DNA from: Nitrospira sp.
GTDB lineage: Bacteria > Nitrospirota > Nitrospiria > Nitrospirales > Nitrospiraceae
DNA length: 64,000 bases
Assembly: GCA_037045225.1 (NCBI GenBank)
Contig: JBAOHZ010000009.1
Span: forward strand, 1 to 64,000
Direction of reading: 5' to 3'
Shown piece after piece: positions 35,653-45,319 of the stretch (the stretch's first letter is position 1; each line of letters begins with the position of its first letter). A program made the position numbers and the translations under genes. The notes beneath the pieces were generated by a model, which saw only the letters and a list, made by a program, of their open reading frames with translations, made no database searches and was not told where the DNA came from.

Positions 35653-37107
35653 ATGAAGAAAGCTTCGCGCACCACCGGCACCACCGCATCCATGACCACG
35701 TCCACACGCATGGAGCGCGACACGATGGGAGAACTGCCGGTTCCCTCCAATGCCTATTATGGGGTCCAGACTGCCCGCGCGATCGAGAACTTCCCGATCA
35801 GTTCCCTGCGGATTCCCCGGGCCATGATCCGGGCCATGGGACTCATCAAACGCGCCGCCGCGTCGGTAAATCATTCGTTGAAACTACTCGATAAGAAGCC
35901 GGCCGACGCCATCGTTCGCGCCGCCACCGAAGTGGTGGAAGGACGCCTGGATGCCGAATTCCCGGTGGATATCTTCCAAACCGGCTCCGGCACCTCCACC
36001 AATATGAATACCAACGAAGTCATCTCGAACCGGGCCACGGAACTGCTCGGCGGCGCCAGAGGCAGCAAACTGGTGCACCCGAACGACCACGTGAACCTGG
36101 GCCAATCCAGCAACGACGTGGTCCCCACTGCCATCCATGTCGCGGCCTCGGAGACGATTCAACAGCAACTGATTCCCGCGCTCACGCGGCTGCACAAGGC
36201 GCTCAACGGGAAAGCACGCGAGTTCGACAAGATCGTCAAGATCGGACGCACCCATTTGCAGGACGCGACACCGGTTCGGTTGGGTCAGGAATTCGGCGGC
36301 TATGCCAGACAAATTGAGCTGGGCATCGCACGCATGAAACGGGCACAGGCGGCGCTCAGCGAAGTGGCCCTCGGCGGGACCGCAGTCGGGACCGGACTCA
36401 ATTGTCACCCGAAATTCGCGGGTAAAGTCATGGCCATCATTTCGAAAGAAACCGGATGCGCCTTTAAGGAAGCGGTCAACCACTTCGAAGGCCAGTCCGC
36501 GCAGGACTCGTTGGTCGAGGCCAGTGGTGAATTGCGCACGCTGGCGGTGAGCCTGATGAAGATCGCCAATGACATTCGCTGGCTCGGATCAGGTCCGCGC
36601 TGCGGTCTCGGCGAGATCAACCTTCCGGAAACCCAGCCGGGCTCCTCCATCATGCCGGGCAAGGTCAATCCGGTGATCGCGGAATCCGTGACCATGGTCT
36701 GCGCTCAGGTGATCGGCAATGATGTCACAATCACCGTCGGCGGCCAGGCGGCCAATTTCGAATTAATCGTGATGCTGCCGGTCATGGCCTACAACCTCCT
36801 GCAGTCCATCGAGTTGCTGGCGACGGCCTCGACGAACTTTGCGGTGAAATGCATCGACGGCATCAAGGCGAACGAGGAACGCTGCAAGAGTCTGATCGAA
36901 GAAAGTCTCGCCATGTGCACGGCGCTCGCGCCGGTGATCGGATACGAGGCCGCCGCGAAACTCGCGAAGGATGCCTATAAGTCCGGCAAGACCGTGCGGG
37001 ACGTGGCTCGCGAACAGAACGTGTTGCCGGAAAAGCGACTCACACAACTCCTCGATCCCTGGCGTATGACCCAGGCCGGCGGGCCGGTCGGAAGTGCGGG
37101 CGGGTAG
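35653..37107 (+). CDS. fumC: Class II fumarate hydratase
   Basis: Fumarase interconverts fumarate and malate, usable in both oxidative and reductive TCA cycles. The 484-aa protein has the superfamily signature GSSIMPGKVNPVIAE and the substrate loops SGTSTNMNTNEVISNRA and GRTHLQDATPVRLGQEF. The Gly in MPGKVNP (Ala in aspartases) and the HLQDATP loop favour fumarase over aspartate lyase. I chose the ATG at 35653 with GAGGAG upstream; the longer frame from 35527 has no family similarity there. Confidence 0.88.
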   Translation: MKKASRTTGTTASMTTSTRMERDTMGELPVPSNAYYGVQTARAIENFPISSLRIPRAMIRAMGLIKRAAASVNHSLKLLDKKPADAIVRAATEVVEGRLDAEFPVDIFQTGSGTSTNMNTNEVISNRATELLGGARGSKLVHPNDHVNLGQSSNDVVPTAIHVAASETIQQQLIPALTRLHKALNGKAREFDKIVKIGRTHLQDATPVRLGQEFGGYARQIELGIARMKRAQAALSEVALGGTAVGTGLNCHPKFAGKVMAIISKETGCAFKEAVNHFEGQSAQDSLVEASGELRTLAVSLMKIANDIRWLGSGPRCGLGEINLPETQPGSSIMPGKVNPVIAESVTMVCAQVIGNDVTITVGGQAANFELIVMLPVMAYNLLQSIELLATASTNFAVKCIDGIKANEERCKSLIEESLAMCTALAPVIGYEAAAKLAKDAYKSGKTVRDVAREQNVLPEKRLTQLLDPWRMTQAGGPVGSAGG

Positions 37108-37220
37108 GCAGCCGCCATACCAGGTCACCGGACATGAACCATGGGCCTCACCAGGGCACCCTCAGATGCGGCCATGGATTTTGACAGCCCGAGGAACCCT
37201 ATGCTAACGTGCGAAAAATT

Positions 37221-37233
37221 TTCACATCTGTGA
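37221..37233. promoter_or_regulatory. Palindrome TTCACA-TC-TGTGA upstream of the flavoprotein
   Basis: TCACA-TC-TGTGA is a perfect 12-bp palindrome 60 bp before the flavoprotein start. It matches the site at 15610-15623 in everything but the two central bases. It is listed as a possible operator only. Confidence 0.3.
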
Positions 37234-37292
37234 TCATCCTAAGGGTTTACGTCATTCACGATTCACCGTCGATATAGATTGAAGGGTAGATA

Positions 37293-38663
37293 ATGAGTGC
37301 AACCGGTTCTGAGATAAGCGGGCAGGTGGTCATCGTCGTGGGCGCGGGCCCGGCCGGAATGGCCGTCGCCAAGAAGATGTCGGACGCGGGCCATGAGGTC
37401 ATCATTCTGAATCGCGACATCAAGTTCGGCGGCTTGGCGGAGTACGGGATTTTTCCCAGCAAACTCAAGCTGCGGGGAGGATTGAAGAAACAATATTGGG
37501 AAATGCTCGAGCAACCCAATGTCCACTACTTCGGCAATGTCTCGGTCGGGCAGGGGAAAGACCTCACGGTTGAAGACTTGCACGGATTGGGCGCAAGCGC
37601 CATAGCGTTCTCCATCGGCGCCCAAGGAACCAAGGCCATCGGAGTCGAGGGAGAATCCGCCAAGGGCGTGTTCCATGCCAAGGACGTGGTCTACCACTTC
37701 AACCGGCTCCCGGGCTTCGGCGATCGTCCCTTCGATATGGGAAAACATGTCGCCATCATCGGCGTCGGCGATGTCATGGTGGATATCGCTCACTGGTTGA
37801 TCAAGTATAAGAAAGTGGAGCGGGTCACGGCGATTGCCCGCCGCGGTCCGGTTGAACGGAAATACAACCCAAAAGAAATTCGAGCGGTCTGTGCCAACAT
37901 GGATCAGGACGGCCTTGTTAAGGAGTTTGCTCGCGTCAAGGAACGGCTCGCGGCCGTGGGGCAGAATGCCGATGAAGTCCTGGCGAGCATGACCGCCGAA
38001 TTCACGAAGTGTGAACCGACAGGCAGTCCCTCCAAAATGGGCTTTCGCTTTCTGGCGTCCCCCAAACGCGTGCTGGTCGACGCGAACAATCGCGTCCGCG
38101 CACTCGAGATGGAAGAAAATAAACTGGAGCCGAAAGGGGAAGACACGGCTGCCGTTGGACTCAAGCAATTGTATGAGTTCCCGGTCGACAGCGTGGTGTT
38201 TGCCGTGGGCGACCGGGTGGACGATACCGTGGGACTGCCCTACAAGAACGGCGTCTACGTCACGAACCCGAATAAGACCAGCAATGATCCGGACGACTCG
38301 CTGTTCCAAGCCTATGACGACAAATCAGGGCAGGTGGTGGCAGGCGTGTTCCTCGCCGGCTGGGCCAGGAAAGCCAGCGAAGGGCTGGTGGGAATCGCGA
38401 AGCGGGACGGCGACTGGTGCGCGGAAGTGATCACCCGGTACTTGGCGACGCAAACGTCCCAGTCGCGCGGAACGATTGAGGGAGTGCTCGCCAAACTTCA
38501 GACGGTGCTGAAGGAACGCAAGAGCCGCCCGGTCGATCTCGAGGGACTCAAAGTATTGGATGCCGTGGAAAAGGCCCATGCCGCCTCGCCCGAGGCGATC
38601 GGCGAGTTTAAGTTTGCCTCGAACGCCGACATGTTGGCCCGCATCGAACAGGGACGCGCTTAG
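37293..38663 (+). CDS. FAD-dependent ferredoxin-NADP reductase-like oxidoreductase
   Basis: The 456-aa protein resembles adrenodoxin-type ferredoxin-NADP reductases and the small subunit of glutamate synthase. The FAD loop is VVIVVGAGPAGMAVAKKM; an NADPH-binding loop is HVAIIGVGDVMVDIAHWLI. The active-site region GIFPSKLKLRGG and GWARKASEGLVG (for FAD closure) are present. No Fe-S binding Cys cluster is visible, which argues against a glutamate synthase subunit. It could exchange electrons between NADPH and ferredoxin. The ATG has GAAGGG upstream. NAD kinase follows convergently with a 21-bp gap. Confidence 0.75.
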   Translation: MSATGSEISGQVVIVVGAGPAGMAVAKKMSDAGHEVIILNRDIKFGGLAEYGIFPSKLKLRGGLKKQYWEMLEQPNVHYFGNVSVGQGKDLTVEDLHGLGASAIAFSIGAQGTKAIGVEGESAKGVFHAKDVVYHFNRLPGFGDRPFDMGKHVAIIGVGDVMVDIAHWLIKYKKVERVTAIARRGPVERKYNPKEIRAVCANMDQDGLVKEFARVKERLAAVGQNADEVLASMTAEFTKCEPTGSPSKMGFRFLASPKRVLVDANNRVRALEMEENKLEPKGEDTAAVGLKQLYEFPVDSVVFAVGDRVDDTVGLPYKNGVYVTNPNKTSNDPDDSLFQAYDDKSGQVVAGVFLAGWARKASEGLVGIAKRDGDWCAEVITRYLATQTSQSRGTIEGVLAKLQTVLKERKSRPVDLEGLKVLDAVEKAHAASPEAIGEFKFASNADMLARIEQGRA

Positions 38664-38684
38664 CCGCGTCCCGTTCAACCGACC

Positions 38685-39545
38685 TTATCCGTCGCCCCAT
38701 TTCAGCTTCTCCCGCAACACCTCATAATAACTACTCTCCGGGAAGCGGATCAGCCTGGTCATGTGCTCGGACGCATGGACCTCCACTGTGTCGCCCTGCG
38801 TCAACGCGACTCCGACCTGGCCGTCGAGAGTCGCCATCGCCCCATCATCCTTACTGGTCAGGACGACTTCGATTTCTGCGCTGGCCGGCACGATCAACGG
38901 CCGATGTGTCAACGTGTGAGGACAGACGGGCGTCAGGATCAATGACGGGACCGCCGGGTTGATGATCGGACCGCCGGCTGAAAGCGAGTAGGCAGTCGAT
39001 CCGGTCGGCGTGCTGACAATCAAACCGTCTCCACGCAGATTCGTGACGAATTGACCTTGAATGGCAATCTTCAGTTCGATCATCCGGGCGAGGGTGCCCT
39101 TGCTAATGACCACATCATTCAAGACAACCCCTCGCGCCACTGTTTCACCGTGCCGATGGACATGGGTCTTCAACATCAGCCGCTCGTCGAGCACAAAGTC
39201 GTTCGCGAACATCCGCTCAAGCGACGGATACAAGTTTTCCAGCACGACCTCGGTCAGGAAACCCAGCCCCCCCATATTCACACCGAGAATCGGAATGCCA
39301 CGCTCGCCGGCCAATCGCGCCGCATTGAGCATCGTGCCGTCGCCTCCCAGCACGAGCAGGACATCGGCCTTGCTGGCGAGCTGCGTTTTCTGAAACCCTC
39401 CCTGCTCGCCGAGCAGGGTCGTGGCCGTCATATCCAAGAGGACGTCGATGTTCCTGGAACGCAGCCACTCGACCACGGCTTGCACAGTCGTTTTGACTTC
39501 CGGAAATTTTGGTTTTGTCAGAATCCCGATGCTTTTGCTTTTCAT
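38685..39545 (-). CDS. nadK: NAD kinase
   Basis: NAD kinase makes NADP by phosphorylating NAD. The 286-aa protein has the GGDGT motif (VLLVLGGDGTMLNAARL), the NMGGLGFLTEV loop, NDVVISKG and the STPTGSTAYSLSAGGPI substrate motif. The length is typical. The gene faces the flavoprotein gene; both products handle NADP(H), which is suggestive but proves no link. Confidence 0.95.
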   Translation of the reverse strand: MKSKSIGILTKPKFPEVKTTVQAVVEWLRSRNIDVLLDMTATTLLGEQGGFQKTQLASKADVLLVLGGDGTMLNAARLAGERGIPILGVNMGGLGFLTEVVLENLYPSLERMFANDFVLDERLMLKTHVHRHGETVARGVVLNDVVISKGTLARMIELKIAIQGQFVTNLRGDGLIVSTPTGSTAYSLSAGGPIINPAVPSLILTPVCPHTLTHRPLIVPASAEIEVVLTSKDDGAMATLDGQVGVALTQGDTVEVHASEHMTRLIRFPESSYYEVLREKLKWGDG

Positions 39546-39715
39546 AAATGAGACCGCGTCGCGAAGAAATAAGAAGTCGAGTGAAAGGTGCGGGATTGTA
39601 TCGGGATGATTCTTTTACTGTCAAACAAGCACACGATGCAAAGATGATCTGATCCGAGATGCACGACGGTGTTTCACCAGGCGTAGCGCGCCTCTCACGT
39701 TTCTCTCAATACCTT

Positions 39716-39744
39716 GACACCCCATATTGCGGTAGTTAGAATCA
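39716..39744 (+). promoter_or_regulatory. Sigma-70-type promoter of clpC
   Basis: TTGACA (39716-39721) and TAGAAT (39739-39744) are separated by exactly 17 bp, a near-consensus housekeeping promoter. Transcription should start near 39751, giving an 80-base leader before clpC. No CtsR-type direct repeat was recognised. Confidence 0.8.
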
Positions 39745-39831
39745 CAACATCAGTATTTTCGAGCCTTTGACCTGCATTTCATCACTCAGCTAAGGCTTCT
39801 CTTACAGACCCCATCACCATAAGGAGGCGGG

Positions 39832-42261
39832 ATGTTCGAACGGTTCACGGACAAGGGTCGCAAGATCATCATCCTGGCACGTGAAGAAGCCGAGCGCCAT
39901 CAGAACGATTACCTGGGCACCGAGCACCTGGTGTTGGCCATCCTTCGCGAGACGGATGGGATTGCGCTGATGATCCTCAAAAAAATGGGCCTCTCCACCG
40001 AGCAGATTCGTCTCGAGATCGAGCGCAATCTTCCGGGCGGGGGCACGACGATGACCTTCGGGGAAATTCCATTCAGCCCGCGGGTCAAGAAAGTTATCGA
40101 GTACGGGGTTGAAGAAGCCCGACTGCTCGGGCATAACCACATCGGCAGCGAACATCTGCTGTTGGGTCTGCTGCGGGAAGAAGAAGGGATCGGCGGAAAG
40201 ATTCTCCGGAGTCTTGGCGCCAACCTCCTGACCGCCCGACAACTCACGGTGACCTTCTTGCGTAAATCTGCGCCGCGCGAGCGGGATCGCAAGAGCAACA
40301 CACCGGCACTCGACGAATTCGGACGTGACCTGACTCAGCTGGCCCAAGAAGGGCAGTTGGATCCCGTCATCGGTCGTGCAGACGAAATCGAGCGTGTCTT
40401 GCAGATTCTCAGCCGACGGTCGAAGAACAACCCGGTCCTCATCGGCGAATCCGGCGTGGGGAAAACCGCCATCGTCGAAGGCTTGGCCCAACGCATCATC
40501 GCGTCGGAGGTTCCGGACAACTTGCTGTCCCGTCGCGTCATCGCACTTGACCTGGGCTCGCTGGTGGCCGGCACGAAATATCGCGGCCAGTTTGAAGAGC
40601 GCTTGAAGGTTGTGATGAAAGAGATCGTGCAGGCGGGCAACATCATTATCTTCATCGACGAATTGCACACGCTGGTGGGAGCGGGAGCGGCAGAAGGATC
40701 CATCGATGCTTCCAACATGCTTAAGCCGGCCTTGTCCCGCGGCGAGATCCAATGCATCGGCGCCACAACTCTCGACGAATACCGCAAGCACATTGAGAAG
40801 GACGGGGCGCTCAAACGCCGCTTCCAACCCATTCACGTGCAACCGCCCAGCACGGATGAAACGGTACGGATCATCCAGGGATTGCGAGACCGGTACGAGG
40901 AACACCATGGCGTGGAAATTACGGAAGACGCCATCGTCGAGGCGGTCAAGTTGGCAGATCGTTACATCACCGACCGGTTCCTGCCGGACAAGGCGATCGA
41001 TCTGATCGACGAAACCGGCTCGCGGGCAAAACTGCAAACGTACGCGCTGCCGACTGAGCTCAAAGCGCTGGAGCAGGAGCTGAAGAAAATTTCGCGCGAT
41101 AAAGAGCTGGCGATCTCGATGCAAAACTTCGAGGAAGCCGTTCGCCATCGCGAAGAAGAAGAGCGCCTGCGAAAGCTCCTCGATGAATCCAAGCGGGAAT
41201 GGAAGAAGAACCAAGAGAAGCACAAGCCGACCATCGGCAAGGAAGAAGTCGCGTACGTCGTGTCGAAGATGACCGGCATTCCGCTCTTCAAATTGGAAGA
41301 AGAAGAATCCAATAAGCTGCTCCGCATGGAAGAATTCCTCCACAAGCGGGTCATCGGCCAGAACGAGGCCATTTCGGCGGTGGCACGTGCCATCCGTCGC
41401 TCCAGAGCCGGCCTCAAGGAAGCGAAGAAGCCCATCGGGTCCTTTATTTTCCTTGGCCCGACCGGTGTCGGAAAAACGGAATTGGCGAGGACCCTCGCGG
41501 AGTTCCTCTTCAACAGTGAAGATGCGCTTATCCGAATTGATATGTCCGAGTATCAGGAAAAGTTCACGAGCTCGCGGCTCTTCGGAGCCCCTCCGGGTTA
41601 CGTGGGCTACGAGGAGGGCGGGCAGCTCACCGAAAAGGTGCGGCGGCGTCCCTATTCGGTCGTGCTGTTCGATGAAATCGAGAAGGCACATCCGGACGTG
41701 TTCAACGTCCTGCTGCAGGTGCTCGACGACGGCGTCCTCACAGACAGCCTGGGCCGAAAAGTCGATTTCAAGAATACGGTCGTCATCATGACCTCGAACA
41801 TCGGCACGAAGATGATCCAGAAGGGCGTGTCGCTCGGATTCCAGAATGATGAACATGGCGGACAAGCCTTGCGTCGAAAAGAAGAGGTGATGGGAGAACT
41901 CAAGCGTTCGTTCAGCCCGGAGTTCTTGAACCGGATCGACGAAATTGTGATCTTCCATTCCCTGGAGAAGGAGCACTTGATCCACATCCTGGATATCCTG
42001 CTGCACGAGCTGAATCTCCGCCTCATCGACAAGAGCGTCAGCATCGAGGTGGAGGACGAGGTGAAGCAGTGGCTCATCAAGGAAGGGTACGAACCGCTCT
42101 ACGGTGCGCGCCCGATGCGCCGCATTATTCAGCGGGCGATCGGCGATCCCCTGTCCGAAGAACTCATCAAGGGTCGCTTCAAGGAAAATAGAAAGATCAA
42201 AGTCGTCCTGCGTGACGGCGCGCCGGCCTTCATCGAACAGGAAGCCATGGCGGGCGTCTAG
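39832..42261 (+). CDS. clpC: ATP-dependent Clp protease ATPase subunit ClpC
   Basis: ClpC unfolds substrates for the ClpP protease. The 809-aa protein has the two N-terminal Clp repeats (FTDKGRKIIILAREEAE and GHNHIGSEHLLLGLL) and two AAA+ modules with Walker A GESGVGKT (first) and GPTGVGKT (second). Between them is a short middle domain with coiled-coil character (about residues 410-475), as in ClpC rather than the longer ClpB. The IGL-type ClpP loop is not obvious from my reading. A clear promoter precedes it and a terminator follows, so it is monocistronic. Confidence 0.95.
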   Translation: MFERFTDKGRKIIILAREEAERHQNDYLGTEHLVLAILRETDGIALMILKKMGLSTEQIRLEIERNLPGGGTTMTFGEIPFSPRVKKVIEYGVEEARLLGHNHIGSEHLLLGLLREEEGIGGKILRSLGANLLTARQLTVTFLRKSAPRERDRKSNTPALDEFGRDLTQLAQEGQLDPVIGRADEIERVLQILSRRSKNNPVLIGESGVGKTAIVEGLAQRIIASEVPDNLLSRRVIALDLGSLVAGTKYRGQFEERLKVVMKEIVQAGNIIIFIDELHTLVGAGAAEGSIDASNMLKPALSRGEIQCIGATTLDEYRKHIEKDGALKRRFQPIHVQPPSTDETVRIIQGLRDRYEEHHGVEITEDAIVEAVKLADRYITDRFLPDKAIDLIDETGSRAKLQTYALPTELKALEQELKKISRDKELAISMQNFEEAVRHREEEERLRKLLDESKREWKKNQEKHKPTIGKEEVAYVVSKMTGIPLFKLEEEESNKLLRMEEFLHKRVIGQNEAISAVARAIRRSRAGLKEAKKPIGSFIFLGPTGVGKTELARTLAEFLFNSEDALIRIDMSEYQEKFTSSRLFGAPPGYVGYEEGGQLTEKVRRRPYSVVLFDEIEKAHPDVFNVLLQVLDDGVLTDSLGRKVDFKNTVVIMTSNIGTKMIQKGVSLGFQNDEHGGQALRRKEEVMGELKRSFSPEFLNRIDEIVIFHSLEKEHLIHILDILLHELNLRLIDKSVSIEVEDEVKQWLIKEGYEPLYGARPMRRIIQRAIGDPLSEELIKGRFKENRKIKVVLRDGAPAFIEQEAMAGV

Positions 42262-42319
42262 CCCGAGCAGGTAACGTTTCCTCAAGATCGATCGACTGGC
42301 GTTCTTTAAGACCACCCGG

Positions 42320-42364
42320 CAACCCCCGCGGTCCTCAACCGGACCCGGGGGTTGTCGCATTTTC
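42320..42364 (+). terminator. Intrinsic terminator of clpC
   Basis: CAACCCCCGCGGTCC pairs with GGACCCGGGGGTTG with one bulge around a six-base loop (42320-42354). The tail TCGCATTTT is only moderately T-rich. It lies 58 bp past the clpC stop. Confidence 0.7.
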
Positions 42365-42489
42365 TGGCAGGATCAATAGCTGACACGATTTCCTGACGAA
42401 CAGCAACACTCGCAGTTTACGGCCACTGTGCGTTATCCTACAGCCCGGAATCCGGCCTGTTCTCTCGCTCAGATTCAAGCGCAACGATT

Positions 42490-43566
42490 ATGCCGGTTGT
42501 TTCCCCTATGAAACCTCGCGCATCCACCACGATTCTGGGAATTGAAACGTCCTGCGATGAGACTGCCGCAGCGGTGCTCGACGGTGAGGGACATGTCCTG
42601 GCCAACGTCATTTCTTCCCAGCAAACCGTCCATGAACGGTTCGGGGGCGTGGTGCCGGAATTGGCATCTCGTGCCCACATTCAAAATGTGGATCACGTCA
42701 CACATCAGGCTCTGGACGCAGCAGGTCTCTGCTGGCAGGACCTCGGTGCCATCGCAGTCACACAGGGGCCAGGCCTGGCCGGCGCCCTGCTGGTCGGCAT
42801 CAGTTATGCCAAGTCCTTAGCGTATGCCCTTGGCATTCCGCTGGTCGGCGTGAGTCACCTCGAGGGACACATCGCCTCAGCCTGGATCGACAGGCCGTTA
42901 TTTCCCAGAACCTGCGTGGTGTTGATCGCCTCAGGTGGACACACGCACCTCTTTCATGCCGGCGAACATGGGGACTTCCGCCTCATGGGACGAACGATCG
43001 ACGATGCGGCAGGGGAGGCATTCGACAAGGGCGCCCAGATGCTCGGGCTCGGATACCCGGGTGGCCCGCTCATCGACCAAGCGGCACGGAAAGGCCGTCC
43101 TACTGCGGTGAGATTCCCTCGATCACGCGTGCGAACCGGCCGACTGGATTTCAGTTTCAGCGGCCTGAAAACGGCGTTGCTCTACCACCTCCAGCGCATG
43201 GATCAGCAGGCCATTGCCGAACAGCAGGCCGACCTGGCCGCCGGGTACCAGGAAGCGATCGTGGACGTCTTGGTCCGTCAGGCATTCGCCGCCGTGCGAC
43301 AGGCAGGCGTCTCAGCCCTTGCGGTCGTCGGAGGTGTCTCGGCCAATTCCCGGCTCCGAGCGAGATTGACGGAACGGGCAACCGAGGAGGGGATTGAATT
43401 GGGCCTCCCAGCCCTCTCATACTGCACCGACAATGCGGCCATGATTGCGGCGGCGGGACAACGAGCCCTGCTCCAGGGCAAGCTGGCGTCGTTCGAGTGC
43501 GAAGCGCTGCCGAATTATGCGCTGCCTTCAGGGGCGAGCGGCGGAACAGCCCGTCACAACTCGTAG
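42490..43566 (+). CDS. tsaD: tRNA N6-adenosine threonylcarbamoyltransferase TsaD
   Basis: TsaD transfers the threonylcarbamoyl group to A37 of ANN-decoding tRNAs. The 358-aa protein has the ASKHA nucleotide loops (LGIETSCDETAAAV, IASGGHTHL) and the metal-binding HLEGH motif. Further core motifs are GEAFDKGAQMLGLGYPGGP and GGVSANSRLR. A second ATG at 42508 is an alternative start; neither has a clear ribosome site. It opens a rightward run of housekeeping genes. Confidence 0.95.
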   Translation: MPVVSPMKPRASTTILGIETSCDETAAAVLDGEGHVLANVISSQQTVHERFGGVVPELASRAHIQNVDHVTHQALDAAGLCWQDLGAIAVTQGPGLAGALLVGISYAKSLAYALGIPLVGVSHLEGHIASAWIDRPLFPRTCVVLIASGGHTHLFHAGEHGDFRLMGRTIDDAAGEAFDKGAQMLGLGYPGGPLIDQAARKGRPTAVRFPRSRVRTGRLDFSFSGLKTALLYHLQRMDQQAIAEQQADLAAGYQEAIVDVLVRQAFAAVRQAGVSALAVVGGVSANSRLRARLTERATEEGIELGLPALSYCTDNAAMIAAAGQRALLQGKLASFECEALPNYALPSGASGGTARHNS

Positions 43567-43591
43567 CGTTCGAGTACCAAGGAGCCTCACC

Positions 43592-45286
43592 ATCCCAACC
43601 ATTCACGGTCAGATCAGCGGTCTAAAAGCCAGTCACCTCGCTGGTTTGGAGCGACTCTATCGACGCCGCGTGCCGGCCTCGGCCGTCCTCACGGCCGAAC
43701 TGGCACGGACAACCAGTCAGCTCGCACGAGAGATGCGCCGCCCCATCGGTCTTCTGATCACCCGTCGAGGCATTATCGAGCAGGTGCTCGTCGGAGCTGG
43801 CTGTGCCCCTACATTCGAGTCTCTGGCAAAGTTCAGGGTCGGATCACATTCCCTCCGCGGTCTCCGGCTGATTCGTGTGCAACTCCACGATGACCCGCTG
43901 AGCCAGGATGATGTGACACACCTGGCGTTGTTACGGCTGGACCTGATCGGTGTCCTCGGCGTGGACGACAAAGGCGAGCCCAGCCTGATTCATCTCGCGC
44001 ACCTCCTCCCGCCTAATCAACAGGGAGAAGTCTGCCGCATTCTGAAGCCCGTCCCGTTCCATGATCTGGAGCTTCAACTGGACAGCTTCCTGCACACCCT
44101 CGAAAGCGATCTGCAACGAGCGGACAGCACGCATGACGTCGCCGGAGGGAGCGAATCCGCCATTCTGGTCAGCGCGGCGCCTAGAAGTCACGCCGAGCAG
44201 GAAGAGCATTTGGACGAGCTGAAGGAACTGGCCGAATCCGCCGGGGTCCGGGTGCTGGATCGCATCGCCCAGCGCACCCACGAAGGGTTCGAGCGATACT
44301 TGCTCGGAAAAGGCAAACTGAAAGAGGTTGTGATGCGCGCGCTCCAGAAGGGAGCCGACCTCGTGATCTTCGACCAGGATCTTGCCCCGGCGCAAGCCCG
44401 CGCCATTTCCGAGGTGACAGATCTCAAAGTAATCGATCGCACGCAACTCATTTTGGATATTTTTGCTCGGCGCGCCCATACCCGTGAAGGAAAAGTTCAA
44501 GTGGAGCTGGCTCAGCTTCGGTATCTTCTGCCGCGACTGTCCGGGCATGGCACCTCGTTGTCGCGCCTCGGAGGGGGAATCGGTTCACGCGGCCCCGGTG
44601 AAACCAAGCTGGAAACCGATCGCCGCCGCATCCGCGATCGCATCGCGCACCTGGAGCGGGAAATCGATGACGTGGCCCGCCATCAAGATCAGCGCCGATC
44701 CCGCCGTGTGCGCCAGGGGCTTCCGATCCTTTCCATCGTCGGCTACACCAATGCAGGCAAATCGACGCTGCTCAACTCCTTGACACAGAGTCAGATCCCG
44801 GCCCAGGATCGTCTCTTTGAAACCCTCGACACGACGAGCCGCCGCCTTCGTTTTCCTCACGACCGCGAAGTCATCGTGACTGATACGGTGGGGTTCATCC
44901 GGGATCTCCCCAAAGATCTTGTGGGAGCCTTCCGCACCACGCTGGACGAGTTGCGGGATGCCGACCTACTCCTGCATGTGGTCGATGCCTCGGCCCCCAA
45001 CGTCGATCAACAGATCGCCGCCGTCGAAATCGTCTTACAATCGCTCAACTTGGACACGATTCCCCGCGTGATGGTCATGAACAAGTGTGACCGCCTCTCG
45101 GCACACGAAACCGACGTCCTCTGCGAGCGGTATCACGCAATCGGAATCTCGGCACCGAACCGTGAGACGTTGCGCTCATTGATCGCGCACCTCGAAACCA
45201 TCTTGCCCGCCAACCCGACACTTCCGGGACAGGAGGAAAACCCCGACCAGCCGCCCCAGGATCTAGCGCTTGCATCTCACTCCTGA
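43592..45286 (+). CDS. hflX: GTPase HflX, possible ATC start codon
   Basis: HflX is a ribosome-binding GTPase that splits stalled ribosomes. The GTPase part shows the P-loop GYTNAGKSTL, the switch motif VTDTVGFIRDLP and NKCD. An N-terminal HflX domain (LDELKELAESAGVRV, GKGKLKEV) precedes it, with a further about 190 residues before that. AAGGAG (43579-43584) is spaced seven bases from an ATC at 43592, giving IPTIHGQISG as the apparent start (564 aa). The nearest upstream ATG, at 43517, lies inside tsaD and has no ribosome site. Either ATC is used, or the ATG form lies at 43517. Confidence 0.85.
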   Translation: MPTIHGQISGLKASHLAGLERLYRRRVPASAVLTAELARTTSQLAREMRRPIGLLITRRGIIEQVLVGAGCAPTFESLAKFRVGSHSLRGLRLIRVQLHDDPLSQDDVTHLALLRLDLIGVLGVDDKGEPSLIHLAHLLPPNQQGEVCRILKPVPFHDLELQLDSFLHTLESDLQRADSTHDVAGGSESAILVSAAPRSHAEQEEHLDELKELAESAGVRVLDRIAQRTHEGFERYLLGKGKLKEVVMRALQKGADLVIFDQDLAPAQARAISEVTDLKVIDRTQLILDIFARRAHTREGKVQVELAQLRYLLPRLSGHGTSLSRLGGGIGSRGPGETKLETDRRRIRDRIAHLEREIDDVARHQDQRRSRRVRQGLPILSIVGYTNAGKSTLLNSLTQSQIPAQDRLFETLDTTSRRLRFPHDREVIVTDTVGFIRDLPKDLVGAFRTTLDELRDADLLLHVVDASAPNVDQQIAAVEIVLQSLNLDTIPRVMVMNKCDRLSAHETDVLCERYHAIGISAPNRETLRSLIAHLETILPANPTLPGQEENPDQPPQDLALASHS

Positions 45287-45319
45287 CCTCTGCACAATTG
45301 GCCGCCACTACACCGCATC

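Noticed and set aside
39814..42360. An 848-codon open frame antisense to clpC
   Set aside because: It mirrors the ClpC reading frame and encodes no family-like protein; GC-rich codon use often keeps the opposite strand open.
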